64,000 bases of DNA. Origin: Varroa destructor (lineage: Eukaryota; Arthropoda; Arachnida; Mesostigmata; Varroidae). The position numbers and the translations under genes are program-made. Location of the stretch: assembly GCF_002443255.2 (NCBI RefSeq), contig NW_019211456.1, positions 30,687,341 through 30,751,340 on the forward strand. The letters run 5' to 3'. The notes beneath the pieces were generated by a model. The model was not told the DNA's origin. It did not search any database and saw nothing but the letters and a program-made list of their open reading frames with translations. This document shows, one piece after another, positions 24,814 to 38,347 of the stretch (positions are counted from its first letter, which is position 1; every line of letters begins with the position of its first letter).

Positions 24814-26500
24814 ATTTTTTTTTTTTTTTATCTTTACAATACTTCTCAATTGAAATTAGTATAACCGTTGTAGCTTTTAGTATTGTTGCCTCAGTATCAT
24901 TATCGTATCGGACCGTTTCATAAAGGAACGTGCATATCTCTAATTAAGAGGGCTTTATTATAATTTTCATAATATTTACGAAAACATGCATTCATTGGAC
25001 ATTTGTCAGTTGGTTCACGGTAGAGGGCAACGGCAGTTACAGATACCTAATTTTTAACCTCTACAAGAACTCACTGAGACAGCCGAAGGGAATCATATAG
25101 CGGATCAATGGACGAAATGGCTTTTTTCTATCGTATCAGTACGAAAGTTTCATGTAGCTTTCAGTAACTTAGGTCTATACTACTGCTCACTTTATTCCTC
25201 TTATTCGTTTTATCACTTCGGCAGACAAATATGACAAGAAACAGCAGTCGTGAGCATATCGTTCACGTACCATGTCCTGAGCGACGACCTTTTTTTAGAC
25301 CATCGGGATGCTGTATTTTCAGTTTGTGATAGAGAAATATAATGATCTGTTTTTACACGTGCTAACATTATAACTAGAACTTTTTGCCTGTCGAATATAT
25401 GCATTCATCTATTATTCAGAGATAGCGCTCTTCTTTTGTTTATAGAAATTTATTTTTGTTGAAAGTTGTTTAAAGGCTGATAATTAAACAAAATTACAAC
25501 CAAATGGGTGACATCGAAATGCTCGATTTTTTTTTTGTTTTTTTATTATTATAGTGTAACAAACACTGGCGCATATAAAGTAATAGCTTCTCAATCCCAA
25601 ATTTGATCCCTGTGTTTTCTCGAACGATGAAGTTATATCGTGTGATTACACTGAATCAGCATGCCTAATAGAATACTGGAACTTACGGCTCAAACGTCCG
25701 TTGCAGGCGCACGCTAAAAGGTTCTAATACTCACAAAGAACTGTTTACCATAAGATAATGTATAGTACTCCATCCATCTTGTGGTTATTTAATGGGGGAC
25801 CGTAAAAGCAGTGACAGGTTCTTTATTCATTTGATGTCTGGTAGAATTTCATTGAATAGCAATTCGTCTAAGCAAAGGAATACTTCCTCTAGTCACTTCA
25901 GGCAGAAACTTTTATGCATGGAGCTACGAACTCGACCACAGCTTGGCTGCCTTTATAGTTTCCAATTATACGAAGCATTTCTTTAGCTTGTCGAGGACCA
26001 AAAGCTTTTCCCTCGTGCTTGTACTAAGGACAAACGAAAAGAGTTATGTTGGAACTGTTGATGGAAACAGTTAATGACGGGCAAAGATTTTTTAGGGAGA
26101 GGAACACTAGGAATTAAGCGTAAACATATTTCATGCATCCGGTCAGCATTGGACTAGGTATATTCACGTAGTCCCGAAGTGTCGCATACAACGGTAGGGG
26201 ATATCAAAGATGCACTGGGCCAAATATGCTCAACTAATTAGATATCCGTCGAAAAGTTCGATATACTGTGCACTGTGTGTTAGTAAGAGACGAAAACAAA
26301 TGATATTTGGATTACCAACTTGTTCAATTTAAACATTAAAGTTAACTGCATTAATAAGTGCATGCAACCAAGCAATTAGTTATATCAAGAAAGTTTAATT
26401 CCCGGAAAAAAATTTAAATGGCTGTATTTAGTGAATTCGGCTGTTTGGTGAACATGACCGATAGTGCACACGTTTCTAATCATCAATAAATTTTGGTCCT
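24814..26500. other. No recognisable gene
   Basis: AT-rich sequence with poly-T runs (about 25,528-25,540) and only short, unsupported frames. Confidence 0.5.
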
Positions 26501-26560
26501 GCAATCAGGACTCGAGCTGTCGATAAATCTACCTCTATAAACACGCTAGGTACTACGTGA
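26500..26560 (-). repeat. tRNA-like relic
   Basis: The minus strand reads GTAGTACCTAGCGTGTTTA (box A/D-arm-like, about 26,543-26,556) and then a box B-like GCTCGAGTCC (26,508-26,517). TAGCGTGTTT is shared with the element at 39.05 kb. The 3' side has a small stem (GTCCTG/CAGGAC). Box A is poor, so this is a weak call. Confidence 0.28.
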
Positions 26561-27905
26561 AACCGCAAATCCCATGCTTAAGTAGCGTTTTGTAACCCTA
26601 TAACTTTCTCTTCTGCTTAGTTATGGCACTTTCGCTGCTCATAGGATGAGGTCCTGTAATCTTAGCGTATAAGTTTCGAGGCCCCCGTTAGCGATAATGA
26701 TATATTACGTTGTTGAAAATACGCAAGACGTTTCCTAGCCAGGAAGCCTTGAGAAAAGTATAGCTCCTCGTCAGGCAAGGCTTTGCATACCGTGCAAATA
26801 ACACAGACCGACTACAGTCACACCTTTGAGCGTTTACGCCCACATCTACCCGACATTCATACTCGCGCCATAAAGAATAATATATATGAAAACCAGGGGG
26901 GCTAGAGTGGTTTTTCTGGACGAATTGTCCGGCCTTTAAACTCACGCGCATATAACCGCCTCTGCCTTAAAGCATTACAGTCTACTTTGCTCAATTCTGA
27001 GTCATCACAGGAAGTAGTGCCTGCATTCAATTTACTAAAAATTGCCCGTGCCATGCAATTGGGTTGCAAGGCATACGACGTTCTTCTAAGAAGTTCATAA
27101 ATGGGCAGAGATTTTTGCTTTCTCACCTGCAATAGAATGTCTGTAAAGGCCTTTTCAAGCTTTTCAGCCGGCTAACCCAGAGAGAATTTATTTTTTTGCT
27201 CTAAGATACTGTGTGCACCAAACGTATTCTGGACTTTCTAAAAGTGCCTAAAAGGTTAGACTTTTTATCGTTCTCATTTTGGCCTTTAAAAATATCCAGT
27301 AGTATTTAGTTGTTAGTAATATACTGCCTTTAACCCACCATTACGTTATGGAAAAACTGTAATAAGACAATAAATGGATAGTTAAGGACGTCACAGAAAA
27401 ATAGTTGGCCGAATAGGCTTTAGGTAATTCACAGCCTATCTCGCCCGGCATATTGCTTTCTAAGTAGCTTAGGTGACTTGTCTTGAGGTGGTCAGTTGCA
27501 TATTTAATGCCGTCTGGAATCCGCTAGGTTAATTTATTTGATGAATTCGAAATTAGGCTGCATCGTATGGAAAGGTGTAGACTAGAATCCCATCGTCTTG
27601 TCTTACACAAACGCATCTTCAACCCGTTTATGGCCGCCCTTGGCAGACAACTTTTCTCCGCGTGTAGGCGTTAGGCTCATTGCCGAATGCACTATGAGCG
27701 TGCGTCATTGACATGCTGCTATCATAGCGTATCTTATCTCCATGCTGAACAAGCTAACAATTGATAGAGCCTAAACGATAATGACGAATCGAGCGGCAAT
27801 CTTACAACCTGAAAGAATGCTGGCCGGCAGGTACACCTACGGCTCCCACAAAATGTCGCAAGCCCCAGGAAGCGTTTTCAGGACAGCGGTCTTGCCACTC
27901 AGTGG

Positions 27906-27922
27906 CCTGACTGACTGACTGG
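27906..27922. repeat. (GACT)n short tandem repeat
   Basis: About four CTGA/GACT units shortly before the (TA)n tract at 27,958. Confidence 0.8.
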
Positions 27923-27953
27923 CTTGTTCCGGCTATCTTGTGTTGAGTAACGA

Positions 27954-27957
<4 letters not shown>

Positions 27958-27985
<28 letters not shown>
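27958..27985. repeat. (TA)n microsatellite
   Basis: Fourteen TA units. The 128-codon minus-strand frame that spans it gains length from this repeat. Confidence 0.95.
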
Positions 27986-27989
<4 letters not shown>

Positions 27990-28189
27990 AAGATACTGGC
28001 GTGTGGTAAAGCAAGCATGGATAAAGTAGAAAATAAGGGAAGGCTCGAATTGTTACAATGATTTTACGTAAATATTTTATGGAAGAAGCGCATTTTGAAC
28101 CGGTGAATGAAGGCTTTACTAATTTAGAACAAAAAAATGACGACGGCTCTGTTGTAGTAGCTCTTGGTTCACTTAAAGGCAGTCCCACA

Positions 28190-29230
28190 TAGTGCCAAAG
28201 AAGGGTTTTATAGTTAGTTTATCATACCAAGATAAATATAGTACACAAAGTCAGATCAGCAAGCGTCAGGGGATACGTCTACGGTGTATCTTACATGGTT
28301 TATAATAAAAAAAAGTACCTACCATGTACTTGAATTTTGCTGCATTACATATTTGTTACTCGTCGCCTCTCTAGAATCCCATAGCTGACTGCATTGGTAA
28401 AATTTATACCATTAATGGCTTTTCAGTAATAAGATTTCCTTTCTCTTTTAATGACCAAATGATTTGTTTAGTATAAGTGCTTTATTATCTTTTTTTTTGA
28501 TAGGGGCCTCATGTAAGCCGTGAACTTCAAATTCGCTAAAGTACTTTTCGCTATAGACACATACTTCATTAGACCCGTAGCCTCAGATAGGTGCAAACGG
28601 TGCTAGAGAGTGCGATTGTCTTTGCACCTGATGCGGAACGCATCTGCAATGACTTCAGCGAACAGCCAAATACGGTTTCTCTAACTACTTGCTAAGCAAC
28701 TGTATATAGGCAGTATAAACAGAACGTAATAGGCACTATTAGTTCGGGTCCTTTTAGTTTGCCTAGCCATTATAGATAAGCCTGACAAGCATCACACGCA
28801 TATGAATTATTGAATTCGCAGCTTTCATCGCTTAAAACAATTGAGAATTTTCAATTAGGAAACGAAAATTACCACATAGCAAAATTTACAAGTCATCCGC
28901 CTATGGGAAAGTTGGCGAAAAATTCAAATAACCTATTTTTCAATAGAAAGAGAGAAGGTGTTTATACTCTTTGGTGTGTACTATTCAGTTAGGATTGCTG
29001 TATTGACTGGCTATTAACGATGTGTAAACCTTTTTCTCGCTTTGCCTACCCTATTACATACAACTTTGAAACGTGCTTAATTAAAACAGTATTTCTACAG
29101 GTAACTTCCCACCGTTGTTCCGAGCCCGCTCGTTACTATATTATTTTATTGAGAGTTAACTTTATTGTTCTTATAATCAACTGAGAGTAATCCAAGCATC
29201 GTATTTATAAATACCTGTGTTTTTTTACAG
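28190..29230. other. No recognisable gene
   Basis: AT-rich sequence with short frames only. Confidence 0.5.
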
Positions 29231-29359
29231 GAACTCTTAGTCTGTCAAAATAACCCATGTACTTGTCCCTTTCCAGCGTTGTCATTACTTCTGTCAGGTC
29301 AAAATCGATGTCCGTTTCTATTATCTTATTCTTCTGGTGCCTAATTTACTCGGGAAGGG

Positions 29360-29360
29360 T

Positions 29361-29397
<37 letters not shown>

Positions 29398-29398
29398 T
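29360..29398. repeat. (TA)n microsatellite with one interruption
   Basis: TA units broken once by a CA step. Confidence 0.95.
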
Positions 29399-31284
29399 TA
29401 TTTGATACACAAATAAGAATTAACCGATAAATGCACGAAACGGTTATATGTTGACAGGTATGATCCTAGTGCCCAAAAAAAAACAAACCATCTCATATAA
29501 TCCAGTGTTGTCAAATAAGAAACGCTAAGCATAACGATCGAGTGCCAGTCTTATTATCGTACCTGTTAATTAAATTGCCACCGTGAGTGCTTTTCATATT
29601 CTTTTTTCAATACGTTACAAGATTCTGATTGACCGAATTATACCGAAGGTAATGCTGAAGCAAGTAGATTTATCTACAAATTTAACTCGTGTCCGTTTAG
29701 CCTGGGCGCATAGTCCTCCGCGGGCATCTTTTTGTCCTACGTTGAAGCCTACTTAATTTATACATGCTGACAAGATTGTCAGCGTTTACTAAAGATAGAA
29801 CCTATGATCTAGTAAAACGTCATTCCCATATGCAATGATCGTTTCGGTAAGATGGCGACCTTACATAAGGCTAAGCAGACCTGCGACGGGTGTCGTTAAC
29901 ATTTACGGACTCAAAATAGGTGTATGCTCTGTACTTTACTGACGTGCTACTGCATTGTCGACTACGATCTGATTGGACTACATTATATCACTGACGTACC
30001 GTAACAGTGGTTCTGGTACGCCGCTGTCGAATTATCGACCCACTCGGTCGTTCATAAGCGTTTGTTATATACATAGGCTATCTTCAGCGCGCTTTATGGG
30101 ACTCAGCCATATAAACAGTTGCTATTGAATACATTTCCGTCATGCTAGACGATTTGAATAAGTGATTTCCGCAAACAGCTGGATGGATAAACGAGAGAGA
30201 ATCGTTCTGACTTGTTTTACCAACTCCGTTTGGCCTAAAAAGCTATTATTATTATTATTATTTCGGTTTTTTTCGCACTCTACAATTTACTCTGTACTAA
30301 TGCTGTCTTTTTGAGGCTACAATGGCCTATAAGAGCATAATCTTAGTTTAACCAATAAGCTGGGTACTCCTGTTGACGACATCGTGACGGAATCATTTTA
30401 AATAAAATAGTCTGTAACACTGCCCGAACCCGCTAAGAACGCCAGTATGCATGCCATACGCACAACTTAATAAATTAATTTTTTAAGTTCACTTACAAAC
30501 GTATTCTGGCAAAAAGCCATACTAACTCGTCTATGTATATATTGGCCATGTTAGTGTAAATTCAGGCATTGATGACGATTTAGTTTTGAAACACTTAGTT
30601 TGAGCTGCTTACAGATTAATTGAGCGTTGTTTTTATTCAATTACTAAGCAGTTACTTTACTCTATAAAACCGTAATCTCTTATAATTGTACATATTGATC
30701 TGTATGGTATTTGTAACTATATTGCCGATAGTTACGAAGCGCAACAAGAAATAGCTCAGGTTAACTTATAGACTTACTTTCAAGGTAGCTGAGGTTCTAT
30801 AAAGGAAATCGATTTTGCTCAATTCCTCTTACATGGACCTAAAACACCCGTTGCATATAAACACTGCGTGTTAATATTCTATACGATCGCAAATAGATTA
30901 AACTGTACAGCTTTAAAAAAGAAAAACTTTTTTGAGCTTAATTTACATACATGTCACTTATGACCCTTCGTTTGCATCGTTCCCTATGAAAATCTTTCTA
31001 TTGTAGAATAACAAAAATAATGTCGTGATGATACCAATTCAGCTTGGAAATTTCGGCCACTCCGTTCAATAACAATTATCTCCGTTAATGGTTTAATTAC
31101 GTCAGTTATTACTATCTATATTTTAAAAATCTATCAAATCATCTTGTGTCATATTCGTCGCATTTTTATGCATTCCCTGAACCGGTCCGATGAAATCCAT
31201 GTATACATAAAAATACATGTATATACATATATATATAATAGGGTCGCTGTATTGAGTTCCGTCGATAACACATGCCATACAACC

Positions 31285-31309
31285 TATATATATATATATA
31301 TATATATAT
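31285..31309. repeat. (TA)n microsatellite
   Basis: About twelve TA units. A compound TA/CA tract lies just before it (about 31,199-31,240). Confidence 0.95.
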
Positions 31310-31395
31310 GACAACGGCACACGACACCCACTTTTTTCTGTTTTCGTAGAATAGCATGACTGCGTGCGGCAGAAGAAAGTGGTCATTTCTAAGGA

Positions 31396-31462
31396 CGAGA
31401 CTTGAACCATTCGCGCACTCGTAGTTGCAGGAATGATATTTATGCCTATTAAGAATCTATAG
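31396..31462 (-). repeat. tRNA-like relic
   Basis: The minus strand has a box B-like GGTTCAAGTCT (one mismatch to GGTTCAAGTCC). About 40 nt upstream is a degraded A-box/D-arm stretch (AATAGGCATAAATATCAT). The intervening ATTCCTGCAACTACGAG resembles an anticodon arm. No intact cloverleaf forms. Confidence 0.3.
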
Positions 31463-32452
31463 TTACGTGGGTACATGTGTTACTTACGTGGCCTCGATAT
31501 ACCGATGACGATTCGTATCTACATCACATTATACCTACGAGATACAAGTATTTTTATATAAAAAGAGGTCCTATAAAATGGATTAACGTGGGATGTAATA
31601 GTAGTTTTTATGGTTCATGGTAAAAGACTGAGACACTGTCTTGTCGATCTTGGCCGCGCAGACGTCAAACGAGTCAGCAACATCAGTTATTCTCGATTGC
31701 GTTCGGCGTCAAGCGGGTGTCAAGCCGCCTCTGCGTTTACTGCTCTATTAATATCAGCGTTCACTTGTTTATCGGCTACAGGTCGAAAAATGTGCCTTGC
31801 CAATTTCACCATTTTGATTGGAGACAGTGATGATGACGCGCTTCTTCAAAAACAGCGTTTGTTCGAGCTGTTTTTATGTACGCGTGCGACCATATATCTT
31901 TGGTATTCCCGGTTGGCCAATGGTGTCGAGCCCGTAATGACTTCTTCACTGGCCAGCATGGGGGTAGGGATTTTCGATTTTTTTTTTGGCTAGCAGCCAC
32001 AGCAGCAGCAGACTTCGAAACACCCAGACACCAAGCTCTGGCTACACTGTGTATACTACAGTTTCGCATGACACGTCGCAGCGAATAGGCGCTGCAGGAG
32101 AACAGTGCGTGCGTAATGCAGAAGACGAGAAGAGTGCCGGCCAACGACGACAACGACAACGGTAATAACAACAGCCTCCTTAGGCCAATCAAACTGAAAA
32201 CAGCAGAAAATGTTTGAAGCGAGCGCGGCAACGATAAGTGCCGCAAAAAGCCAAACAAGCAAAGGTTCAAGAAAGACGTCGGGCTTCTTGACTCTTTCGT
32301 TCTTCTTTTTACTACTATTTATAGTGATGCCATAAGCAGTGGCAGCAGCAGAAGGAGCAACAAGTATGAAAAGAAAATTGAATCGTCATCGCACAATTAA
32401 CGGCCCTTCGGACTGTAATAATGGAGGTAGCAGAACCGGTAGAAACAACAAT

Positions 32453-32466
32453 TACGTGATCACGTA
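32453..32466. repeat. 14-bp perfect palindrome
   Basis: TACGTGATCACGTA is self-complementary. It could be a dimeric protein site, but nothing else supports that. Confidence 0.6.
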
Positions 32467-32855
32467 TATCACAAACCCGGCATCAATCCGCACCGTGGCG
32501 GTGCTCGTTGGTGTTATTCCTTTCTGCTAAAAATCAAAATGTGTAAACACATTAACAAACAGATAGGATCTCGGTTGGCGTAACAATGATTCGTATATCT
32601 CTCTATGTAGACAGCAAACAAAGGCACAACGATTGCTCTTAGTTCTGATCGGATCGTCGATTCAGCCAAAACTGCTGATTCTGGGCTATTTACGAGCTGC
32701 CAACCGCGTCGGTTTTGCTGCTAGTGGGGTTAGAGGTGACCGCCGTTGCCACCATATATTGTAATAGATACACAAAGCTTTTAAATTTGTCTTCGTTGTG
32801 CGTTTAGACTTCAAATCCTATATCTGTTGCTTCTGCTGCTGGGGGTAATATGTAA

Positions 32856-32878
32856 CTGCTGCTGCTGCTGCTGCTGCT
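32856..32878. repeat. (CTG)n triplet repeat
   Basis: Seven CTG units plus a partial one. In one minus-strand frame it reads as poly-Ser, but that frame (32,804-33,082) has no other coding support. Confidence 0.95.
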
Positions 32879-33250
32879 CCTCTTCTTGTCATTGTTACTG
32901 TTAAAGAAGATAGTGGAGATCGTGAAGGTAATGTTTTTGGCGTTCACTGCCACTACAGATCGTGATGACCTAATAGTGTCGAAGGGAATTGAGTGGGTGG
33001 TCTCTCCAGTATGTTTGTCGTGTGTCGATTTGTTGAGCTTTCGTATAAACGGAAAAAGGAAATATTTATTCACAAGGAGCAAGCAGTAAGTATTGGTAGG
33101 GATTCGCCTGCGTATGGTAGTAAGAGGATGGAGCGGTACGAAATGCAGTGGGACAGCTTATGCAGAAGTGCCCATTAGCCAATCAGTGCAGTGTCAGTAT
33201 TAGCAGCGACAACAGATAGGCGATGACTCGCGCATAATCTCGAAGAAGGC

Positions 33251-36200
33251 GATGGACAAAAGAAAAAGTAGAGCTAGAAAGTTTACCAATCGACCGGGTT
33301 TTGAGCCGAAGCAATACGCTTTATATCGATGTTAGCAAGATCGTTATCACGCGTCGTGACAAATTCTTGATGTGAGCGTTGTGCGAGTCGTCGAGTTTTC
33401 AAACCTTAGATACACGTATGTGCAGCTTACACACGATAGATTTGACAGCTAACTGTATCTTGCTCAGCAACTTGCCTCCAATCTACGATATGATATCGTG
33501 AATCAGGGACCAAAGCAAAACAAAGTCGGACCAGACGTACACGCACGGCCTAGCCCTAATTAACACATACTGGCCATTAGTGACTTGACAAGTGTAAGCT
33601 CGTTTCCCTTCCATTAGTTCACTTGAGACGCCACAACTATAAGATATATCTTGAAGATAACATAGACTCTAGGTTAAATCAGATCTGCCTCGTCTGGCTG
33701 GGCGATTTAATGAACGAGGAACGCTCGTGCATAGACTTAATATATATGTTCACATAGACCTACCTCTATTCATAGATAAGGACGTAGCCGTGCGCGCACC
33801 ATTTCGACCACCGGAGTTGGGGAAGCTAGTGAATTTCCGCGCTTTCTTTCCCTGTCGTGCACACGTTACGATTGATCAAAGCAGCGTTATCATTTCAATT
33901 TTTCAAGTTGTTTTGGTTATTTCAGCTTTGCTAAATTTTGCTAAATTTTTCATCGCGCCTATTAGTAAAACGAGTTTGTGCGATGCGCTAGGGAATTAGG
34001 AGGTTGCACCAGGTTACCGACCTGATGCATCGGAGAGCTCAGGGTAGATGGTGAGAGCTATTGAATTATAGTTAGATGAATAATTATTGAAAGGGCAATG
34101 TAATTAGTATTTGCATTATCACCGTAGCCCGATGTCAGTTTGGTTTCCGATACATATAGTTTTCTTCTTTAACATGTACCATTATTATTACCATAATACA
34201 TAAATAGGTGTAATGAAATATATGAAGGATACCGTTATACTAATAACAATTACCTTGTAGACATGCACGTTATGTTGTTGTTGTTACTGTCAGAAAAAAC
34301 GTCACCATTTCTACTCATCTGTATCTGGCATCTTCTCACTATTAATATTCTATTTAGCTCTCAGAGACGTGGCGATAAAGAGCAACATGTGTCCTAATAG
34401 AAAGCACAGAGCAGAAGATAGACATTCTTCTCTGCTACTGCTTTCATTAAAGATCCCAGTTCTATTTATTAGAGACGCTTTCGTCAAGTAGAGCTAGTCT
34501 TCTTTTTGAGGCTGGCACAAAACTTAAGCACAATATAGAAATATTCTCTCTGCGTCTGGCGAGTACGTGCGTTCTAATTTATTACCATGTTACGTAACGA
34601 CAGCTGGAAGAAACAGCGCAACGGCGCGCTAAGCTTTTTTCCGCCGAACCCTCTATGCAGTCATCTGTTTCCGTCGAACCAGAACCCTCTATGGCAAGTA
34701 ATGTGCGGTGAAAACTCTATTATTTCAACCCCGTAATGGTTTTACGCACTTATATACCCATATATTTTCGAGCAATACTGAGCCGTCTATCGTGTTCAAA
34801 ACCCATAATAATGTTGTTAGTATGTCTCTGAGACGGTCTCCTTAGTCAGCTCGCTTAGCTTGTTCCATTTTCGCAAATTACTCAACAACAAAGCATCAGA
34901 GCGTTCTGACGTGCAATTCCTAGCCTGCAAAGTCAACAAGCTTTATGATATTCTCCTAACAACCCGCTTGCGCACGCAAGATGAACGACTAAGTACCATC
35001 GCAAAGTGAGCTTGCCGTTTGTTCTGTCATCTGGCTAGTGTTGGATCTTATCGGCAACAGCAGGTCGTAGAAAGGTGCAGAAGGATCTTTTCGATGTTTT
35101 TACAAGTGGAGTAGGGCCGGTAAAATTGTTGGCGGCCACTAAAGGCGTACCTTGCCTCAATTATCAGAACTGCTCATGGTTCAGACATCGGAGGAAACCA
35201 GTAGCTAAATGATGTAAATGGGTATCTTTGCTTCGTACTCGTTTATCATTCGCATACGTCTCTTACGAGAGCTGGTATTTTCGGAGTGACTAGCATCTAT
35301 TTAATCCAAACAGAGTACGCCGTGATTTGACATCGCGTTTCAAAATGAGGAACCATATTCATATCTTAACTGTTATGCATTCTGATTTACTACTCGGGGA
35401 TGGGTTCTACAGGCTGTCTTCATAGAGAAGCCTATTTAGATTTGGGCCAACTCGATTCGGTAGGCCTTACTTAGGATTTTACACGAGAGTTGATCCAGAG
35501 ATACGTAATCTTGCTCGTGTAATCTTGAATCAGGTCCTTAAATTAGCCCCTTTGATAGCATATCATACGCCTGCTGATTTCGATAAGATTTGTCAGTTGA
35601 AATGACTTTATCTATATTTTTATTTTTTTTTTTGCAGGAATTTATTCATAGGGATAACTGTAATTATTTCGCGAGCGCAATTGAAACTTGCACTTGAATC
35701 ATGAATAAAATTTGTCCAGGGTTTTTATGTATAAATCACATTCGAGTTGACGGCAGTAATCCGGCTCACCTTTCGCGCCGCCCTTTAGATCATTAGCACA
35801 AGCTAGAGTGTTTCTGAGGGCAGGGCAAGAGCTCGCTTAAGCAAATTAACTTTATGACGACCTGTTTCGTGCCTATACGTGCTTTAAGGGTAACAGATGT
35901 TTAATAAAAAGAAAAAAAAACAGTTACGTTTCCTCGTATAATCAGATCTGTGTACAAGACCCCCGATTTTATTTGGTGTCAGCGATACCATCGAGTAACC
36001 AATGTTGCCAAAGCGTTAGCGTTGCATAGTTTAGCAGCCTTCCGTCTTCGTGAAGGAAGACATTTTCAACGATTTGCCAAGGAGAGGCGCTGACTTGCAC
36101 TACCTACCAGCGTTCTATAAGGCGTTTTGATCTTCTTTATGACACTGTCGTTACTTCCACAATTTAATACAGTCAAGCTGAAATGATAACTCCCTCCCGG

Positions 36201-36991
36201 GGACGACTGGCCGACATTCCTACGTATTAGTGAATTATTTATATAACATATGTATTTAGCATACGGTCAACGTGTTCCGCTGACTGCGTAAGCCTATAGT
36301 AGTGAACTGGCGCTTCATCCACGTTGATCTTAGGCAGTACACTTAAACGGGTCATCGCTAAGCCTTCGCTTAACAGACCTGTGAAAACAGATTCAGCCGG
36401 CGGATGGTGACCGAACCGAAGATAACGCCAGTGTGACGCGTTGACATTTCTTTCTAGCCGGTGTGGAAAAAGCTGCAAAGCCATCGAAGTAGTGCGAGCA
36501 TCCTAGCAGACGCCCAACAAATATGTATAGAAGTCTGCTGTATTATATACAGTTGCTATCCACTGTTCGCTGACTGCCGAGCAACATACTGCAGGTATCT
36601 AGTCTTATTCACAAGCAGAAATTACACACAGTTTGGGTTGCTGGGTAACTCGCTGGCGTTTCTAACGCTGGCCAATATAACGAGAGATGACTGTGATACG
36701 GAAGTGGTTAACGCCACGCCTGAGTTCACTCAGGTCATGTCGTGAAGTGTGCAGGCCACGCAGTTAGTCTCTCTCGTAGCTGTAGAAGCACCAGTAGGAA
36801 GATTAGAAGGAACCAGCTAGGAAGATTAGCTATGGCAAACAGAAGCGTTAATTCGTTAGCGATCTTAAGTGATGCGATCAGAGGACTAATTATAGCAACT
36901 TTCTTAGATGACTCCGATAGTTAATCAAACGAAAACTGTGAAATCGGCTTAAAATTGAGTACAATACGATGGATTACTCTGAAATGTGTAA
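33251..36991. other. No recognisable gene
   Basis: Short frames only. A direct repeat (CCGAACCCTCTATG-like, about 34,645-34,690) and a long pyrimidine tract ending GCAG (35,634) are visible. The tract looks like an acceptor, but the frames behind it close within about 20 codons. Confidence 0.45.
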
Positions 36992-37017
36992 TTTTTTTTT
37001 TTTTTTTTTTTTTTTTT
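36992..37017. repeat. Poly-T homopolymer
   Basis: About 26 uninterrupted T. It could be a reverse-oriented poly-A remnant, but no retroelement body was recognised beside it. Confidence 0.95.
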
Positions 37018-37724
37018 ATCAGCAGTTCGATGCTTTGTAAACGTATTTTTTTTCTAATTTTCCGCATTGGGTGTGAAGTTATTCGACAATAGTTTCCACA
37101 GGGCTCGTCAATTCTGTTATAAGCCTTAGTTCCTCTTGTTACTATATTGTATTGATCGTCTATCGTGTAATCCACTGGCCAACAAGCGGCGACTAAAGTG
37201 AAAACAGACTTAGCATATATAAATCTCATTCCTATTGTTTTTAGCGAAATACTATATCCACCATACTTTTAAAGTTTAAATATTATTATATGACCACCGA
37301 TCGTATTTGGTATTGCGACAAGCAATGGGCTTTTATAGATAGACATGTTAACTCGACTGCTTCGACGCCCTAATGTACGGTTTAAAGATGCTAGAAATTG
37401 CCGACCTAAATCCCGTCAATCAAACGCAAACATCACAAAATGTCTGAGTATTTAAATATCCTCATTCCAGAGCTGCGTCATTAGGGAACCGTTTTTCCGT
37501 TGATCAACACGTTTCTTCCAACGGTATGTGACTTCTGTCGGTTTTGTACATTTTGCGCCGTTATGCTTTTGGGGAAGTCGGTATCTGTGTTCAATAGATA
37601 TATGTATATGTGTGTTCTGGGGATATTTTACCAAATCCGATTTGTAATGTTATCCTACTTCACTTTTATCGATGACTTTACTACTTCATTCTTAGATAGT
37701 TCGCCAATCTGATATTGCATTTAA

Positions 37725-37945
37725 GGGCAGTCGGTTGGCGACAGCCCGCCCAGTTTGGCCACTCTGTTCCGCACTGACCCTTTGCCATGGCTGGTGGGGT
37801 GCAACAGCAATGGACTCTGTACGCCTAATGTGTCCCTTGGGCCCACGTGCCTCAGGCGGTACCTCTGTGGGCAAATGAACGCGAAGCCGATATATACGCG
37901 CATACATACGGCTTTGAGAAGGACGCTTTCCACCATTCTTATATT
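37725..37945. other. Short GC-rich island, all frames long and open
   Basis: G+C is clearly higher than in the flanks, and several frames on both strands stay open through it. GC-rich DNA has few stop codons, so this does not show coding. No protein family was recognised. Confidence 0.4.
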
Positions 37946-38328
37946 TGCTATGGATTCCACTCATAGGTCATAGTAATAGCTTCATGAGAAAAACCGGTTA
38001 AGAAAGACGCTGATAGTCGCAGGCATGGAGTCCTTGTATAACAACAACAACCTTTCATATTGAGACGTTACGTTAAACGTGTTGGACGTGGTCACGCTAT
38101 GCGTAAACACCTTATGTGGTGGGTTCAATGAAAATTTAAACCCGGATTTTAGACTTCGATAGAAAATTTGTTTAACATAAACGTTTAAGCTCTAACAATG
38201 CGTGAACGCATAGTTCATAATTACGTAATTTTATTGGCTTCCAATAGAGAAAGACTTATAAAAGGAATCCAAGCAGGAAGTATTCGAAGAGTATTCGTAT
38301 TGGTAGCTCACCTCGGTTAAAATTAATT

Positions 38329-38347
38329 GACCTTTGTCAAAGGTCAG
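38329..38347. promoter_or_regulatory. Everted AGGTCA half-sites in a palindrome
   Basis: TGACCTTTGTCAAAGGTCA is a perfect 9+1+9 palindrome. Each arm ends in AAAGGTCA, the extended half-site bound by monomeric nuclear receptors of the NR4A/HR38 kind. Together they form a divergent pair. Function is untested, and no promoter was identified nearby. Confidence 0.3.

Larger units (their letters stand above)
31600..33250. other. Triplet-rich stretch, possible 5' region of an unidentified gene
   Basis: CAG/CAA/GAC triplets cluster here: CAGCAGCAG near 32,000, GACAACGACAACGG near 32,150 and GGCAGCAGCAG near 32,340. There is also a (CTG)n run at 32,856. G+C is locally higher than in the flanks. Frames up to 154 codons occur on both strands but overlap and match nothing known. 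Similar low-complexity triplets lie upstream of the SLC16 exon, so an untranslated leader or promoter is possible. No start, splice or domain evidence fixes a gene. Confidence 0.25.

Noticed and set aside
24660..24923. Frame running across the N gap
   Set aside because: It is an artefact of translating N and the adjacent poly-T.
27802..28188. 128-codon minus-strand frame
   Set aside because: It runs through a (TA)n microsatellite that cannot create stops in the Ile-Tyr frame, which inflates its length.
29231..29344. Cys-containing 37-codon frame after an excellent acceptor (TGTTTTTTTACAG)
   Set aside because: It is short, with only a weak internal donor (CAG|GTCAAA) and no recognisable peptide. 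It is weaker than the four exon candidates kept.
31806..32270. 154-codon minus-strand frame
   Set aside because: It is the longest non-SLC16 frame in the triplet-rich block. Its peptide is a low-complexity Leu/Ser mixture without a domain, and opposing frames are equally open.
35614..35704. Apparent acceptor (poly-T then GCAG) followed by a short frame and AATAAA
   Set aside because: The frames close after about 20 codons, and AATAAA is common in AT-rich DNA. The long T-run alone explains the acceptor score.
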